A stretch of DNA of 64,000 bases, taken from NCBI GenBank assembly GCA_029948255.1, contig JALIZF010001161.1:1-64000 (forward strand), written 5' to 3'. The position numbers and the translations under genes are program-made. This document shows positions 1-15,215 of the stretch, piece by piece. Numbering within the stretch: the first letter of the stretch is position 1; the number at the start of each line of letters is the position of its first letter. The stretch comes from Telmatactis stephensoni (taxonomy: Eukaryota; Cnidaria; Anthozoa; Actiniaria; Isophelliidae). The notes under the pieces are model-generated. The model saw only the letters and a list, made by a program, of their open reading frames with translations, was not told where the DNA came from and searched no databases.

Positions 1-3
1 ATG

Positions 4-3000
4 TCAGCTCACGGATCTGCTTACTCTGTTGGCCACATACGTGTGAAATCTCCTTGCGTCATTGCTTATGTATCCCAGAACTACCATACTGTCAGTGTAG
101 AAGAACTCTTCGATGTTAACGTACCTCAGTTCCTTCTGCAAGAACGCACTCATCTTAGCTGACACTAGAGCAGCAGCTAGCTCTAGTCTGGGCACTGTTA
201 CTGGCTTGAGGGGAGTGACGCGCGACTTAGCCATTACAAGACAACAGTGAACTTCGTTGTTTGACATTAACCATACGTAGGTATGAACACTGACCAATAA
301 CCATTCAAGCTGGCGTCCGAGAAGTTGTGGGAGCTCTATCCGTAATGGTTCCACCGAGCCCTCTGGCTTGTAACATCGCGGAATCTTTATCTGTGACAGG
401 AGCGGTAACTCGGTCGTCCATCTCTTCCAGTCTGAATGCAACTCTTCAGGCAGCTTGTCGTCCCATCCGACTCCGTCCTTGCACAGATGCTGTAGTATCC
501 GCTTTCCCTTCAGAACAAATGGGGACACGAGTCCGAGAGGGTCGAAAACGGAACTCACGGTGGAAAGAATACTCCTTCTTGTTAATGGCTTGTTTTTCTC
601 CTTCACGTTGAACCCGAACTGGTCTTCCTGTAGGGACCACTGCACGCCTAATGTTCTTTCGATCGGCAGACTATCCTTATTGAGGTTGATTTCTTGTACG
701 GCCTTTGCTCTCTCTTCGATAGGTAAATCCTTTACGACACCTTTCTTGTTACTAGTAAACTTATGAAGTTTAAAACCGCCTCGCTGACACATCGCCTTCG
801 TTCTTTGGATCAAGTTCACAGCTTCTTCTTCAGTTGGTACGGACGTTAATCCGTCATCCACGTAGAAGTCATTGCGTATGAATTCCGCTGCTGGCTTGCC
901 AAACTCCGCTTCGTTGTCATAGGCAGTGCGTTTGAGGGCGAAGTTGGCACACCCAGGGGAAGAACTAGCCCCAAACAGGTGAACTGCCATGCGGTACTCC
1001 ACGATGTTCTTGCTTGGATCACCATCTTCCCACCACAAGAACCTGAGAAGGTTCCGGTGGCCGGGCACCACGTTCACCTGGTGAAACATTCCTTCTATAT
1101 CGCAAGTCACTGCGACTTCTTCCTTTCTAAAGCGACACAGCACACCCACCAGGTTGTTGGTCAGATCAGGACTGAGCAGGAGGCTCTTGTTGAGTGATTT
1201 GCCCTGGAGTTCGCAGCTGGCGTCGAACACGACTCTGAGCTTGTCGGGCTTCTGTGGATGGTACACTCCGTGGTGTGGAATGTACCATACTTTGCCGTTG
1301 TTGAGTGGCAGATCCTCTTCTGGGACCTTTTCTGCGTGTCCCTTAGTAATCATGTCTGACACAAATTCTTGATAATGTTTCTTGTAGATCGGGTCGGATG
1401 AAAGGCGGCGTTTCAAACCGTGAAGTCGGCGCAGAGCTAAAGCACGATTGTTCGGCAGGTGTAAGTTCTCGCATTTCAATGGCAAAGGCATTTCATAATG
1501 ACCATCCTCGTTAAGATGAATGTTGCTCTCTAGCGTTTCTACGAAACGCCTCTCTTCTTGCGAAAAGGCCTTGTCATTGTTGTTGTTGTTGTTCTCAACA
1601 AAGTCTTGTTCGATCATCTGTCTTAACTGGGTGGGTGAGATAAGTTCCTTTGCTTGCATGCGAAATGCAAAGCGGCATTTCTTCTCATCGACGACGGACT
1701 TGGTAACTGCACACGTCGAGCCTAACAAGAATTCGTCATCCTCACGACAGGGATCTACCTTACCGATTATTCCCCAACCAAGCGCTGTTCGCTGGCCATA
1801 TGGGTCGTCGCCATTACCCGGTATCACCTCCATCGGCTTGATTGCTCGAGCGCAGTTAGACCCTATGAGAAGGCCTACCTCGACGTTGTCGTTGTATGTC
1901 ATCAGGCTACCTGCTATGGCTTCTAGGTGCGGCCACTCAAGCGCGAACTCCGGTCTAGGTATCTGTGAACGTCTTGCTGGGATAATGCCGCGTGAGTATG
2001 ATCCAGGCAATGTTATTTCTGTGTCTTCGTTTAGCCCTCGAACGACGAGACCGTTGACTTTTCTGCAAGTTATTGTTCTTTCTTCTAGAACTGTCGACAG
2101 TTTAAGGTTGACTTCCGGGCCGGATACAGACAATTTGGTCAGGATAGAGTCCTTAACGAAACACGAGTCTGACTGATCATCGAGGACGGCATAGGTAAGT
2201 ACCCTTTCTTCTGGATTGTTGACGCAGTGTAGCAATACTGGAACGATCAATGCGCTTACTTCGCTGGAGAATGGCTTGTCTTCCTTACCTTCGATTCGAT
2301 TAGACGTGGAAGCTTCTGTTGGCTTCTCTGAAGACCTGACGTACGAAGGGTCGTGTAGACTCGTGGGATGAAAGCCCTGACAAGTCTCGCAAACGCTCTT
2401 GCGTCTGCAGTTTTTGTTTTTGTGGCCCCTTTTTAGGCAGCCTAGACAGCGGCCCGCCTTGATGACAAAGTCCTTGCGTTCCTTCAGGCTAAGAGCGAGG
2501 AATTTCTTGCATGTGTTCAAAATGTGGTCGTTGTTACACATGGCGCACAACTGCTTATTGGGTTCGGCTGCTGGGTTGGAAATGGGCGGTTCCGCGATTG
2601 TTTTGAATGCGCCAGTGTTTCTTGCCGGCTGCATGGGCCTTGGGCGCGGTCGTCTGTCACGTTCACCGATTGGATTTTCCTCGGCACCCTTGACGGCGCG
2701 AAGAGAAATGACTGGATTACATGCTATCCTCGCTTCTCTCTCCAAAAATTTGCAAAATTCAGAGAAAGGAGGGTAGGCGGTAAATTCGTTACTGCTTGAG
2801 GTAGAGTCTTCGCGTTGAGGTGCTAGCCACCGATCTACCTCCCGTCCCCACCTGCTGATCATGTAGTTCGGTAGTTTACGCGCCATTTTCTGATTTTCTT
2901 CCGGGTCGTTGAGCACGTTTAGGAAGCTGATGGATTGCGTTGCTGTCAGCGCTTGATTGAGAAAGTCGGAGTATTTACGCAAGCCTGCGCCATCATTTAC

Positions 3001-4593
3001 TGAAATCTTGGGCCAATCTGCTATTCTTTTTCGGTATGCGTTTGTGACTAGGAATGGATTGCCATACCTGTTTTGTAAGACGGTTTTGGCGTCGGTGTAA
3101 GCTTCACTGCTGTCAAGGTTCACGTAACCGCTTATGGCTTCTTTTGCTTCGCCGGCAGTGTACTTGCCTAGATAATACAGCCGCCGTGACGGTTTGTCGA
3201 TTTGTCCTTCTACGATGGTTTCAAACGCCTTTAGCCATGTTGGATAACGAAGCGGGTCGCCTCTAAAGATCTCTGGCTCTGGTAACGGTAGAGAATCACG
3301 TGACCTTCTCTCGGTTAGTAGGTCTGCTAGTTTTGTAAGCGCGTCAGTACTGTCCCTTGTCTCTGACGAAGCGACTAGTGGTTCAGTCGAACTTTTTCCT
3401 TGGTTGTCAGACTTTAGGATCGGTGTGGGTGACGGGCCATAAAATTGATAGGGCTGCATACGTAATGGCCAGTCTGGTTCACTTAGTGGTAGTGCTTGCT
3501 TGGGACGTTGATCCTTCGCGGGTTCTGACGTTTTTGTGATATGAGGTTCTACTGACGTATTCTTGTGCTGATCGGCCTTGAATAGTGGGCTGAAAGGATT
3601 GCTTGGATGGAACAACAACGGTTTCGTGCTGGGTTTACTGTCCGACGTAGTCGTAATAGGCGGTTGTGTCACAGGAGTAGATTGCGTGACAGGAGGAGGT
3701 AAAATGGAAGAGTGTAACTCCTTTGGTTCGAGAAGTGGTGCAATTAGCGCGGAATGTTCGATAGGAGTGTCCATGATGTTGCCGTTCGTGTTGATTTCGT
3801 GAGAAATGATAAATGGATTAGCGTGAAGTGACAATTGAGGATGTTCGTCATGATTGTAACCCGACACGGCGTGCGTTACAGACTTAACTTGTGTGTCGAG
3901 ATAATCGATCAGCCGTTCTTGACTGCATACTTCGCTAGGAGGCTTAATTAGATCCATAGATTCGAAGTCGAGGAGAGCGTTCATTTCGGCCCTTGCCACT
4001 TCAAGATTCTTTTCCATTTCAAATTTCTTTAACGCTTCTTGACAATTATGGAAAGCTGCCTTCTTTTGGCGTTCTATGTCAGCCAAACTCAACTCCGCTG
4101 AAATTCTGGCTAATTTTGTTGCTGTTTCGATTTTTCTATCAGCAAGCGATTTTTGACTGATTGATGCATTCGATTTGGACGATCTTCCTGATGCCCTTGA
4201 TTTCGCGGGTTTAGACACGGATGAATGAACTTCGCTTTCTTCGTTGCGCTTGAGTTCGATTAGCCTAATGTTTACAAGCTTAAGCGCTTCATTGTGCTCG
4301 CTGTTGGACTTTACGAAATCGCCTTGGAGTTCATTGTGTTTGGTTTGTTCGAGTTCGTTTAGCTCTAGGTTTTCGATGCGTGACCAGACTGCGATTACTA
4401 CTTCAAACCGTGTTTCTAATTCGAACCTTTCGCTCCTCAATTTGTCGGCGTCATTACAGTCTGAAATCGCGTTGAATAAAACGTTTAGTTGCCGTTGCCA
4501 ATCTCGGTAGACCCTTTGAAACTCCGATCGTAGAATACTAAACTGAAATTGACGGCCCTTTTCGGTCAATACTCTCTGCCTCTGTTCATTCAT
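4..4593 (-). pseudogene. BEL/Pao LTR retrotransposon gag-pol, 3' part outside the window, frame broken in RNase H
   Basis: A 1,529-residue open frame encodes the gag and most of the pol of a BEL/Pao element. In order I see a coiled-coil-like N-terminus, a gag domain of the type next to BEL proteases, Cys/His zinc knuckles (about residues 690-750), a retroviral-type aspartic protease signature (LDDQSDS), a reverse transcriptase (DIEGMFHQV, then FYVDD) and the start of RNase H. Compared with the intact element at 54.3-62.7 kb, the frame diverges between about 255 and 345, so the RNase H Asp signature falls out of frame. The frame then stops at 4-6, before any integrase. The integrase would lie left of the window. 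ATG is at 4591-4593. The family call is firm; the pseudogene status assumes the indels are not assembly errors. Confidence 0.85.
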
Positions 4594-5290
4594 AGTTCAG
4601 TACAATCAGCACGAGCGATTTAATAACACATGCCAAGTGATCAATTGTTTACGAGTTAAGGTCAATTCATTTGTGATCCCTTATAGTGACTTCAAGTTGA
4701 AAGACTCTTGATATGCTTGCGTTCGTATTTTCAACAGAATTTCGTTCATTTAAGTATAGTGGTGAGTATCCAATGTTTAAAATCCATAGAGTTTTTACTG
4801 TAGCGGCTGGAGACGCGATATTAGTCGATGTATCCCCGGTTGGGCCGCATTGATTTATTTTCGGGAAGAAGTTTTATAACTGGGATTCCAGTCGATCGTT
4901 ATGTTCTTTATTCGTGGAATCACGTAAAAACTGAAATTACAAGGGGAAAGGGTTCTAAACATTAATTAATCCTAAGCGATAAACTTGAATGAGACAATAC
5001 AGTAACTCGGACAAGTACGAAATGTTACAATAGCGGTTATCTATCTAAATTACATAACAATGATGAACAGACTAATACTAAAATATACTATAACATTAAT
5101 TAAAATCATACCTCTTTCCTCCGTAGGTCGATTAAGTAATTTCATGTAATTTTGACGATAATTTTGACGATGATTTGTAGTTCGATAGAATTGGAGATCA
5201 GAGCACGAGGTATATGAAACGCGATACCTATGTATTAGGATGCGCAAGCATGCATTGCGTTACAACTGCTTTCTAACATATTATAGTCTT
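4594..5290 (-). other. Leader and presumed 5' LTR region of the left BEL element
   Basis: There is no credible gene here. By analogy with the right-hand element (795-bp LTR plus 140-bp leader before the ATG), this stretch should hold the leader and 5' LTR of the minus-strand element. I could not fix the LTR ends or a target duplication, because the second LTR is outside the window. Confidence 0.35.
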
Positions 5291-5955
5291 TTTCACCCAG
5301 CAATTCGAATAGCTGGATGGACCAGCTAGGCATAAAGAGAATTTCTTTACACCCGAAGCACTCAGGCAATGCACTTACTTCAAATAGCCAGGACTTCATG
5401 CTGGATGGACCAGCTAGGCATAAAGAAAATATTTCTTTACACCCGAAGCACTCAGGCCGCACTGTACCTACCAATTCAAATAGCCAGGACTTCATGCTGG
5501 ATGAACCAGCTAGGCACAAAGAGAATTTCTTTGCACCCGAAGCACTCAGGCAGTGCACTTTCAAATAGCCAGGACTTCATGCTGGATGGACCAGCTAGGC
5601 ACAAAGAGAATTTCTTTGCACCCGAAGCACTCAGGCAATGCACCTACCAATTCAAATAGCCAGGACTTCATGCTGGATGAACCAGCTAGGCATAAAGAAA
5701 ATATTTCTTTACACCCGAAGCACTCAGGCACTGTACCTACCAATTCAAATAGCCAGGACTTCATGCTGGATGGACCAGCTAGGCATAAAGAAAATATTTC
5801 TTTACACCCGAAGCACTCAGGCACTGTACCTACCAATTCAAATAGCCAGGACTTCATGCTGGATGAACCAGCTAGGCACAAAGAGAATTTCTTTGCACCC
5901 GAAGCACTCAGGCAATGCAACTACCAATTCAAATACTCAGGACTTCATGACCAAA
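5291..5955. repeat. Tandem array, about 7 units of 85-96 bp
   Basis: A unit containing GGACTTCATGCTGGATG recurs at about 5391, 5487, 5572, 5663, 5756, 5849 and 5940. Spacings are 96, 85, 91, 93, 93 and 91 bp. Units differ mainly by small indels around the CAGGCA...CAATTC segment. Open frames on both strands across the array arise from the repetition and are not counted as genes. The array lies between the BEL element and the first visible RSPRY1 exon. Confidence 0.9.
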
Positions 5956-6491
5956 CGGCAATACAACTGTTACCTCCTTGTCGCGCGTCGATCGAGCACA
6001 TCTCAATTTGTACGCCATTGTCGTCTCGCGAGAATTGATGTGGATATTTCGAAATAATTAATTGCAGAACATAGAAACTTTTTACCACATAAAGTACTAT
6101 TCAACATGTACCAAAACGTTTGAGGGTTCTTTTGCTCAACCACTCTATTCATAGTTAGGGACCGATCTAAAGCACGAACACTGCTCAAACATGACCGAAG
6201 ATGAATGGACTTATATTTCAATTTTGCGCCAAAATCCTGACGTAGCTCCCAAAAATAACACGGAAAACGTAACTGCGTATGTATGCTGTTGAAAGAATAA
6301 TCCCTCGGCAATGTCAGAACGTAACCGCAATTAATCAGATTATGACGTTGCTCCGTAGCAACCAGTACCCCTGCTGTTTTAAAAATCAAGTCGGCTGCAG
6401 CTCGTTATGATAACAAGAAGCAGTCCTACGGGTATCTTCCCAAGAGAGGATATCCTGTATAATATTAATTTTCTTTTTCCCATTAATTTAG
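5956..6491. other. Non-coding stretch, probably RSPRY1 intron
   Basis: I see no exon matching the missing N-terminal part of RSPRY1, no RNA gene and no clear repeat. The polypyrimidine-AG at 6490-6491 is the acceptor for the first visible exon. Confidence 0.5.
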
Positions 6492-10580
<4,089 letters not shown>

Positions 10581-10887
10581 CACTACTATAATAATATAAA
10601 ATTTTGTAATAATTATTAGTAATAATTATTCATGAATCATAACTATATAGACCGATTTCTCAAGATTGCGAGAGTAGCTTAATTGACGGGCCTTTAACGG
10701 GCCAAGAACCCAATTTTCAAACTTCATTGGGCTACAAATTCAGAATAAGGCATAGCAAACAGAGTAAACAACAAAAATCGCTTTTTAAATCGCTTTGTTT
10801 CCAAAGAAATTCAAAATTCAAACTGTAAGATGAATATAATAATTCTTGGCCTATCAATGAAGCTTCGCGCGCAACCTTGAGAAATCG

Positions 10888-10987
10888 TAGCCTGTGTACC
10901 GCCGTTTCTCACCCCTCCCCCTACGGGGAAAAACGTTTTTTAACCTTGCATAGTGGGGAGGGGTGGGAAACGGCGGTACACAGGCTA
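10888..10987. mobile_element. 100-bp foldback MITE with 9-bp target duplication
   Basis: The ends TAGCCTGTGTACCGCCGTTT and its inverse form arms of about 33 bp, ending in inverted CCCCTCCCC and GGGGAGGGG. The perfect 9-bp direct repeat GAGAAATCG flanks it at 10879-10887 and 10988-10996. A 9-bp duplication suggests a Mutator-like or related source transposase, which is an inference. Confidence 0.85.
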
Positions 10988-11356
10988 GAGAAATCGGTCT
11001 CATTCAGAAAATCTGTATTCTACGTCACATTCCGAAAAATTTCTCGTTTAGTTTTTTCTGAATCAGTGATGTAGAGTAAAAAGAAAGAGAACAACATACG
11101 CCTTAATGCTTTGATTTTAGCCAGCCCTACAGTTACTGAAGATGCCACAGTATTGTAAAACCTTAGCTAACGACTTGAATATTTTTATCGAGGGGCGAAT
11201 TTCAGAAAAAAATTGGAGTGAGTGATATTAATAACGATCAGAGGATTAGAGCTGGAGGGAATCATGGGCAAAACCTCGACGCTATCTCATTAAAGGCACA
11301 GGGCTTGAGTGGTTCCATAAGTGGTAGCTTTCGCTCCTTTGTAGGTCGCTATGGAG

Positions 11357-11699
11357 CCCCCGGGGGGGGGGCGACTCCAAGGATCGGGTATGCTCGTCGG
11401 AAAGGGCGTGGCTGGACGATTTTTAACCCTTAAGAGGTACCAGCGATAACGAGCTAATGAACATTATTATGATGAATATAAAATTGAACGGTCGACACGC
11501 TTTTGTTGGGCAAATTTCTTCCATTTGAGAACAAGATAATAAGCGATGGGCTCTTTTGATACCTAAGAGAAACCAGAAGATGCTAAAACTCTTAACTTCA
11601 ATTTTAATACCCTAAAAGATACCAAATCGCTGATTTTTACCCTTACGAGATACGACAAGCATACCCGATCCTTTTACAATGGAGTTCCCCCCCCCCCGG
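11357..11699. mobile_element. hAT-like MITE with G-tract termini (copy 2)
   Basis: The termini are CCCCCGGGGGG and CCCCCCGG, with the same internal ATGCTCGTCGG and CGACAAGCAT inverted motifs and degenerate CCTAAAAGATACC repeats. The flanking 8-bp duplication CTATGGAG (11349-11356 and 11700-11707) is perfect. It is the most diverged of the three copies. Confidence 0.8.
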
Positions 11700-12229
11700 C
11701 TATGGAGTGTGTGAACTACCACCACAGGAAGCCCAACGAGCGAAGAGACCGACTTATGGAATCAGTCCAGCACAGGGTGTGATAAAATCTGTTTTACATT
11801 CAGTATTTTTAACATGTAGTCAAATAGATTTAGATTAAAGCAGTCGATCGAAAATTATAAGTGAAGAGTAAAAAATTAAAACATACTAGTCGTTTCTAAC
11901 AGAAAGTGAAGTGCTGCGAGCTGATTCATAGTACTTTATACATTGTACGAGGCTTTAACAATTTATCGATTCAGCGAAAAGTTTGATCCAAAAAACTCGT
12001 CTACACCGAACAGTGTCTTCCTTTGGAAAACGTCACAAAAAAAATCTTTTTAGTTGTTTAAGCAGGTTGGATTTCTGGCAACCATTATTGGCTGATGTGG
12101 ACCTGCTGGCACTCACACTCACTACCTCTACATTAAATATTTTTCATCCATCACTCAACTCGCATGTTGATTTTTGCTGAGGGAGGAAAAACCGGAGAAC
12201 CCGGAGAAAAAACCCTCGTGACATGGGAG

Positions 12230-12353
12230 AGTTTGGGATTGGCATAAATTTTTTTTTGGCCACCAAAAGTGGAAATGAATTTTTTTTCACTTTGGCAGGA
12301 ATATTTTTTAAAGAAAATGTCCCGGCAGATTCTAATGGTCCGTCCCTAATAAT
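12230..12353. mobile_element. Truncated copy of the Harbinger-like MITE found at 14.35 kb
   Basis: This is near-identical to the internal part of 14354-14577 (GGCATAAATTTTT, CCACCAAAAGTGGAAATGAA, GTCCCGGCAGA) joined to one terminus, TCTAATGGTCCGTCCCT. The other end is missing or rearranged. Confidence 0.65.
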
Positions 12354-12401
12354 AATAATTTAGCTCATTTGTAGCATGTAATTAAAGTATAAGCCTTGTG
12401 A

Positions 12402-12667
12402 TATATAGCTAATTCAATTAACGTTGTCGCTGAAAAGCCTAAAGCCTAAAGCTTTGAGAGCGGAATCATGAAAAATTTTTATCACCGTGACATCATCAGA
12501 ATAAGAAACTCACTGTATAATGTTTGCAAATTCGACAACTTGGATACATATTCCTTAATTTCTCAGATAGCCTACAGCGGAGTTTGTTAGTAAACAAAAG
12601 ATAGTGGAAAGGCTTTAGCCTTTAGGCTTTTTTCAGCGACAACGTTCTGAATTGAAATAGCTATATA
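12402..12667. mobile_element. MITE with ~55-bp inverted repeats
   Basis: Arms at 12402-12460 and 12605-12667 share, in inverse orientation, ATATAGCTA, TTCAATT, AACGTTGTCGCTGAAAA and AGCCTAAAG. The ends may sit on TA dinucleotides, but the exact boundary is ambiguous. No coding capacity. Confidence 0.75.
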
Positions 12668-12786
12668 AGTAAAACTTCCGTTCAATAACGGCCGAGTTGA
12701 CATATATATTTCGTTCTTTGGTGCACAATTTGTTGTATGTTCAGCTCTTTTTCTTAAAATCTCAGTAATTATACGATAAAAAGAAA

Positions 12787-12911
12787 ATTACACGGCGGCT
12801 TGAAGATATGGAGTTTATCTTCTCGTGAAAAGAAATATTTCACTCGTTCGCGAGTGAGCGTATTTCTTTCCACTCGAAGATAAACTCTATATCTTCGCGC
12901 CATCGTGTAAT
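12787..12911. repeat. 125-bp palindromic foldback element
   Basis: The outer arms ATTACACGGCGGCTTGAAGA and the inverse TCTTCGCGCCATCGTGTAAT, plus GAGTTTATCTTC and GAAGATAAACTC, form a long hairpin. The loop centre is CTCGTTCGCGAG. It is probably a foldback MITE. Confidence 0.7.
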
Positions 12912-12949
12912 ATCCTCTATTTATCACGTTAGTGTGACATTATAAGATC

Positions 12950-13254
12950 TTTGATGTATGGATAAAAGGAATTCACTATCAGATTTATCATATCGATATT
13001 AGTAAAATTGCAGAGTTTCGTAAAGATTGCTCTTAAACTGACGAAGTTATGAATTTTTGTGGACGTGTTTAGCATGATAACGAGGCAGGTCGTGCATGTA
13101 TGCACGTCCACCACGGCATTACTAAATCACGGAATCCACGGAATCACGGAATTCATATCTTCGTCAGTTTAAGAGCAATCTCCCCGAAAATTTGCGTTTT
13201 TATTACTATCGATGTGACAAATTTGATAGTGAATTTCTTTTCCGATAAATCAAA
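12950..13254. mobile_element. MITE with ~90-bp inverted repeats
   Basis: Arms at 12950-13056 and 13151-13254 are imperfect reverse complements sharing GAATTCACTATC, AGATTGCTCTTAAACTGACG and other blocks. The loop is about 95 bp and contains GGAATCACGG-type repeats. No open frame of interest. Confidence 0.75.
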
Positions 13255-13425
13255 TAATTCATAAATTCTGATAATTCCAAGCGTATTTTACATACATGCC
13301 AAAATTTCCAGATTAATTGCAAGCCGACAAATGGCCTAGGCACCTCGATCGTACATAACACAGGAAATGAATCATCGTCGATCACAAATAGTGTCGCTGC
13401 TCGCTTCGCTCGCAGCAACAAAAGC

Positions 13426-14115
13426 ATGAAGTTGGCTCGAAAATTATTGTGGCTGTTAGGTTTCTTAACATTATTTTATTATACGTATAGAAACCTACAA
13501 GCCCCCAATATGGTTACAAGAGTAGGCAACAGACCTGTGAATTGTAAAAGAAGCGCCAAGGAGACTCAACAATTAGTGGACTTAGCTCATGAAGTGCATA
13601 AAATACTCGACGAAATTGGAACTAAACACTGGTTGATGTTTGGATCACTTTGGGGTATTCAAAGAAAACTGTACAGTCCACTTCCTTGGGATGTCGATGT
13701 AGATATAGGAGTCTCTGGAGATGATATGCACTATCAGAGTCTGTCTCGGGAGAAATTTCTCTCCGCTTTCACAACCAAGGGTTTTACGATAAAAGAGCGT
13801 CTGGATCGAAATGGCATTGTTGGTTTATTCAATTATAAGATATGTCCCTCCGGCTGGGTTGATATCTACATATTTTATGATTACTGGGGTACTATGAAAC
13901 GAACAGGATGGGAGACGTGGCTTGCACCTATTAACTACAACCTTTTTTCCTCGTTCTCTTCGCGAGCTGTAGAGGGGTCATTGCCCAAGGCTCGATTTGG
14001 TGATTTTGACATGTACGTGCCCAAAGATATCCTGCTTGTTCTTAAAAGTGTATATCCTTTTAATTGGTGGGTCGAAGACAAACCTCGAAACTGTATAAAC
14101 AAGAAGAAGATTTGA
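13426..14115 (+). CDS. LicD/fukutin-family type II membrane protein, single exon
   Basis: This uninterrupted 229-residue frame starts at ATG 13426 and stops at TGA 14113-14115. Residues 5-22 (KLLWLLGFLTLFYYTY region) form an N-terminal signal anchor, so the rest should face the secretory lumen. The body has LicD-family features: LAHEVHKILDEIG, then MFGSLWGIQRK, then LPWDVDVDIGV with acidic metal-binding residues, and a later VDIYIFYDYW. LicD-type nucleotidyltransferases move phosphorylcholine or ribitol phosphate onto glycans. The substrate here cannot be told from sequence. No intron is visible. It may be a small lineage-specific paralogue, and whether it is transcribed is unknown. Confidence 0.75.
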   Translation: MKLARKLLWLLGFLTLFYYTYRNLQAPNMVTRVGNRPVNCKRSAKETQQLVDLAHEVHKILDEIGTKHWLMFGSLWGIQRKLYSPLPWDVDVDIGVSGDDMHYQSLSREKFLSAFTTKGFTIKERLDRNGIVGLFNYKICPSGWVDIYIFYDYWGTMKRTGWETWLAPINYNLFSSFSSRAVEGSLPKARFGDFDMYVPKDILLVLKSVYPFNWWVEDKPRNCINKKKI

Positions 14116-14353
14116 AAATGAAGCAAGATTTGCAGAGAATACGAAATGCACAATTGTTACGAAAGACTAGTCGGGATCGCCTGCTCTGCTAACTCGTTTA
14201 TTAGACTTTGCACAAGAGCTTATTACAAGCTAAGCAAGAGTTCGTACTACAATTCAAGTTGAGGTAGAGCCAGGCTAACCAGAAAGACTTTCCTTAGTCG
14301 GAGCGGTTGTCAGAAGGAGTTCCTTACTCGACCTCGACCACTTTCCTTACTTA

Positions 14354-14577
14354 GGGACGGACCATTAGAAAAGTGATGGGGGAGGGGGGTGGGGCAAAAG
14401 CAAACAGGCAAAAAAAAAAACATTCCAATAAAAATTTTGAAAAAAAGAAATCTGCCAGGACATTTTCTTTAAAAAAATATTCCTGCCAAAGTAAACAAAA
14501 AAACATTCATTTCCACTTTTGGTGGCCCCAGAAAAATTTATGCCAATCCCAAACTCACTTTTCTAATGGTCCGTCCC
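14354..14577. mobile_element. PIF/Harbinger-like MITE
   Basis: The perfect inverted termini GGGACGGACCATTAGAAAAG and its reverse complement are flanked by TTA on both sides (14351-14353 and 14578-14580). A 3-bp TWA duplication with GG-starting ends is the Harbinger pattern. The core is A-rich and non-coding. A truncated relative lies at 12230-12353. Confidence 0.8.
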
Positions 14578-14629
14578 TTAGGGCTGTACTTTCAAACACT
14601 TTCGTGTTTTGAAAATTCGTATCTCCTTG

Positions 14630-15215
14630 ATTTTTCAACTTATATCCTTCAAACGGGCATTGTCCAGAGTATATTTCAGATAATATTGTACGTGTTAGTG
14701 AGGTCTCTAAGAGATCTAAGTCTAGATATGGTGACATAACATTACGATGTCCTAAGTATAATAGGGAAACAGAGGGGGGGAAGACATTCTTAATTTCTGC
14801 CATCAAATTATGGAATGCTCTACCAATAAATATTAGATCGAGTTCTAGTATCAACTTATTTAAAGTTAATTATCGAAAGTATTTGAAAGAATCATATATA
14901 GGACTTGATCATTTTCCAATTTCATAGAATTCTCTGTATCAAGAATTTGAAGCAATCCTGAAATTTTTAGAATAATTTTTTTATAGAAGAAATAATTTTT
15001 AGTATTTTTAGTATTGTTACAATATGATTAATAATTGTCACCATTTTAACGTACGTATATATCATTATTATTTTTTTCCTTATCATTTGTATAGTTAATA
15101 TATTATTTATATGTATTTATTGTTTATAGTTTAGGAGGTCCACAAGTTTTTCAGTCCCTGACTGTAATGTGTTTTAAACCTCATTAAATAAAGTTATTAT
15201 TATTATTATTATCAT
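14630..15215 (+). mobile_element. 5'-truncated LINE (CR1/L2-like) 3' end
   Basis: A degenerate frame ends in a motif of the type LISAIKLWNALP followed by a short basic tail, which is the typical C-terminus of CR1/L2-group non-LTR reverse transcriptases. A 3' UTR follows, ending ATTAAATAAAG plus (TTA)n at about 15180-15215. Most of the element is missing. Confidence 0.65.

Noticed and set aside
5235..6057. Repetitive open frames on both strands
   Set aside because: They are products of the ~93-bp tandem array; no domain and no codon bias.
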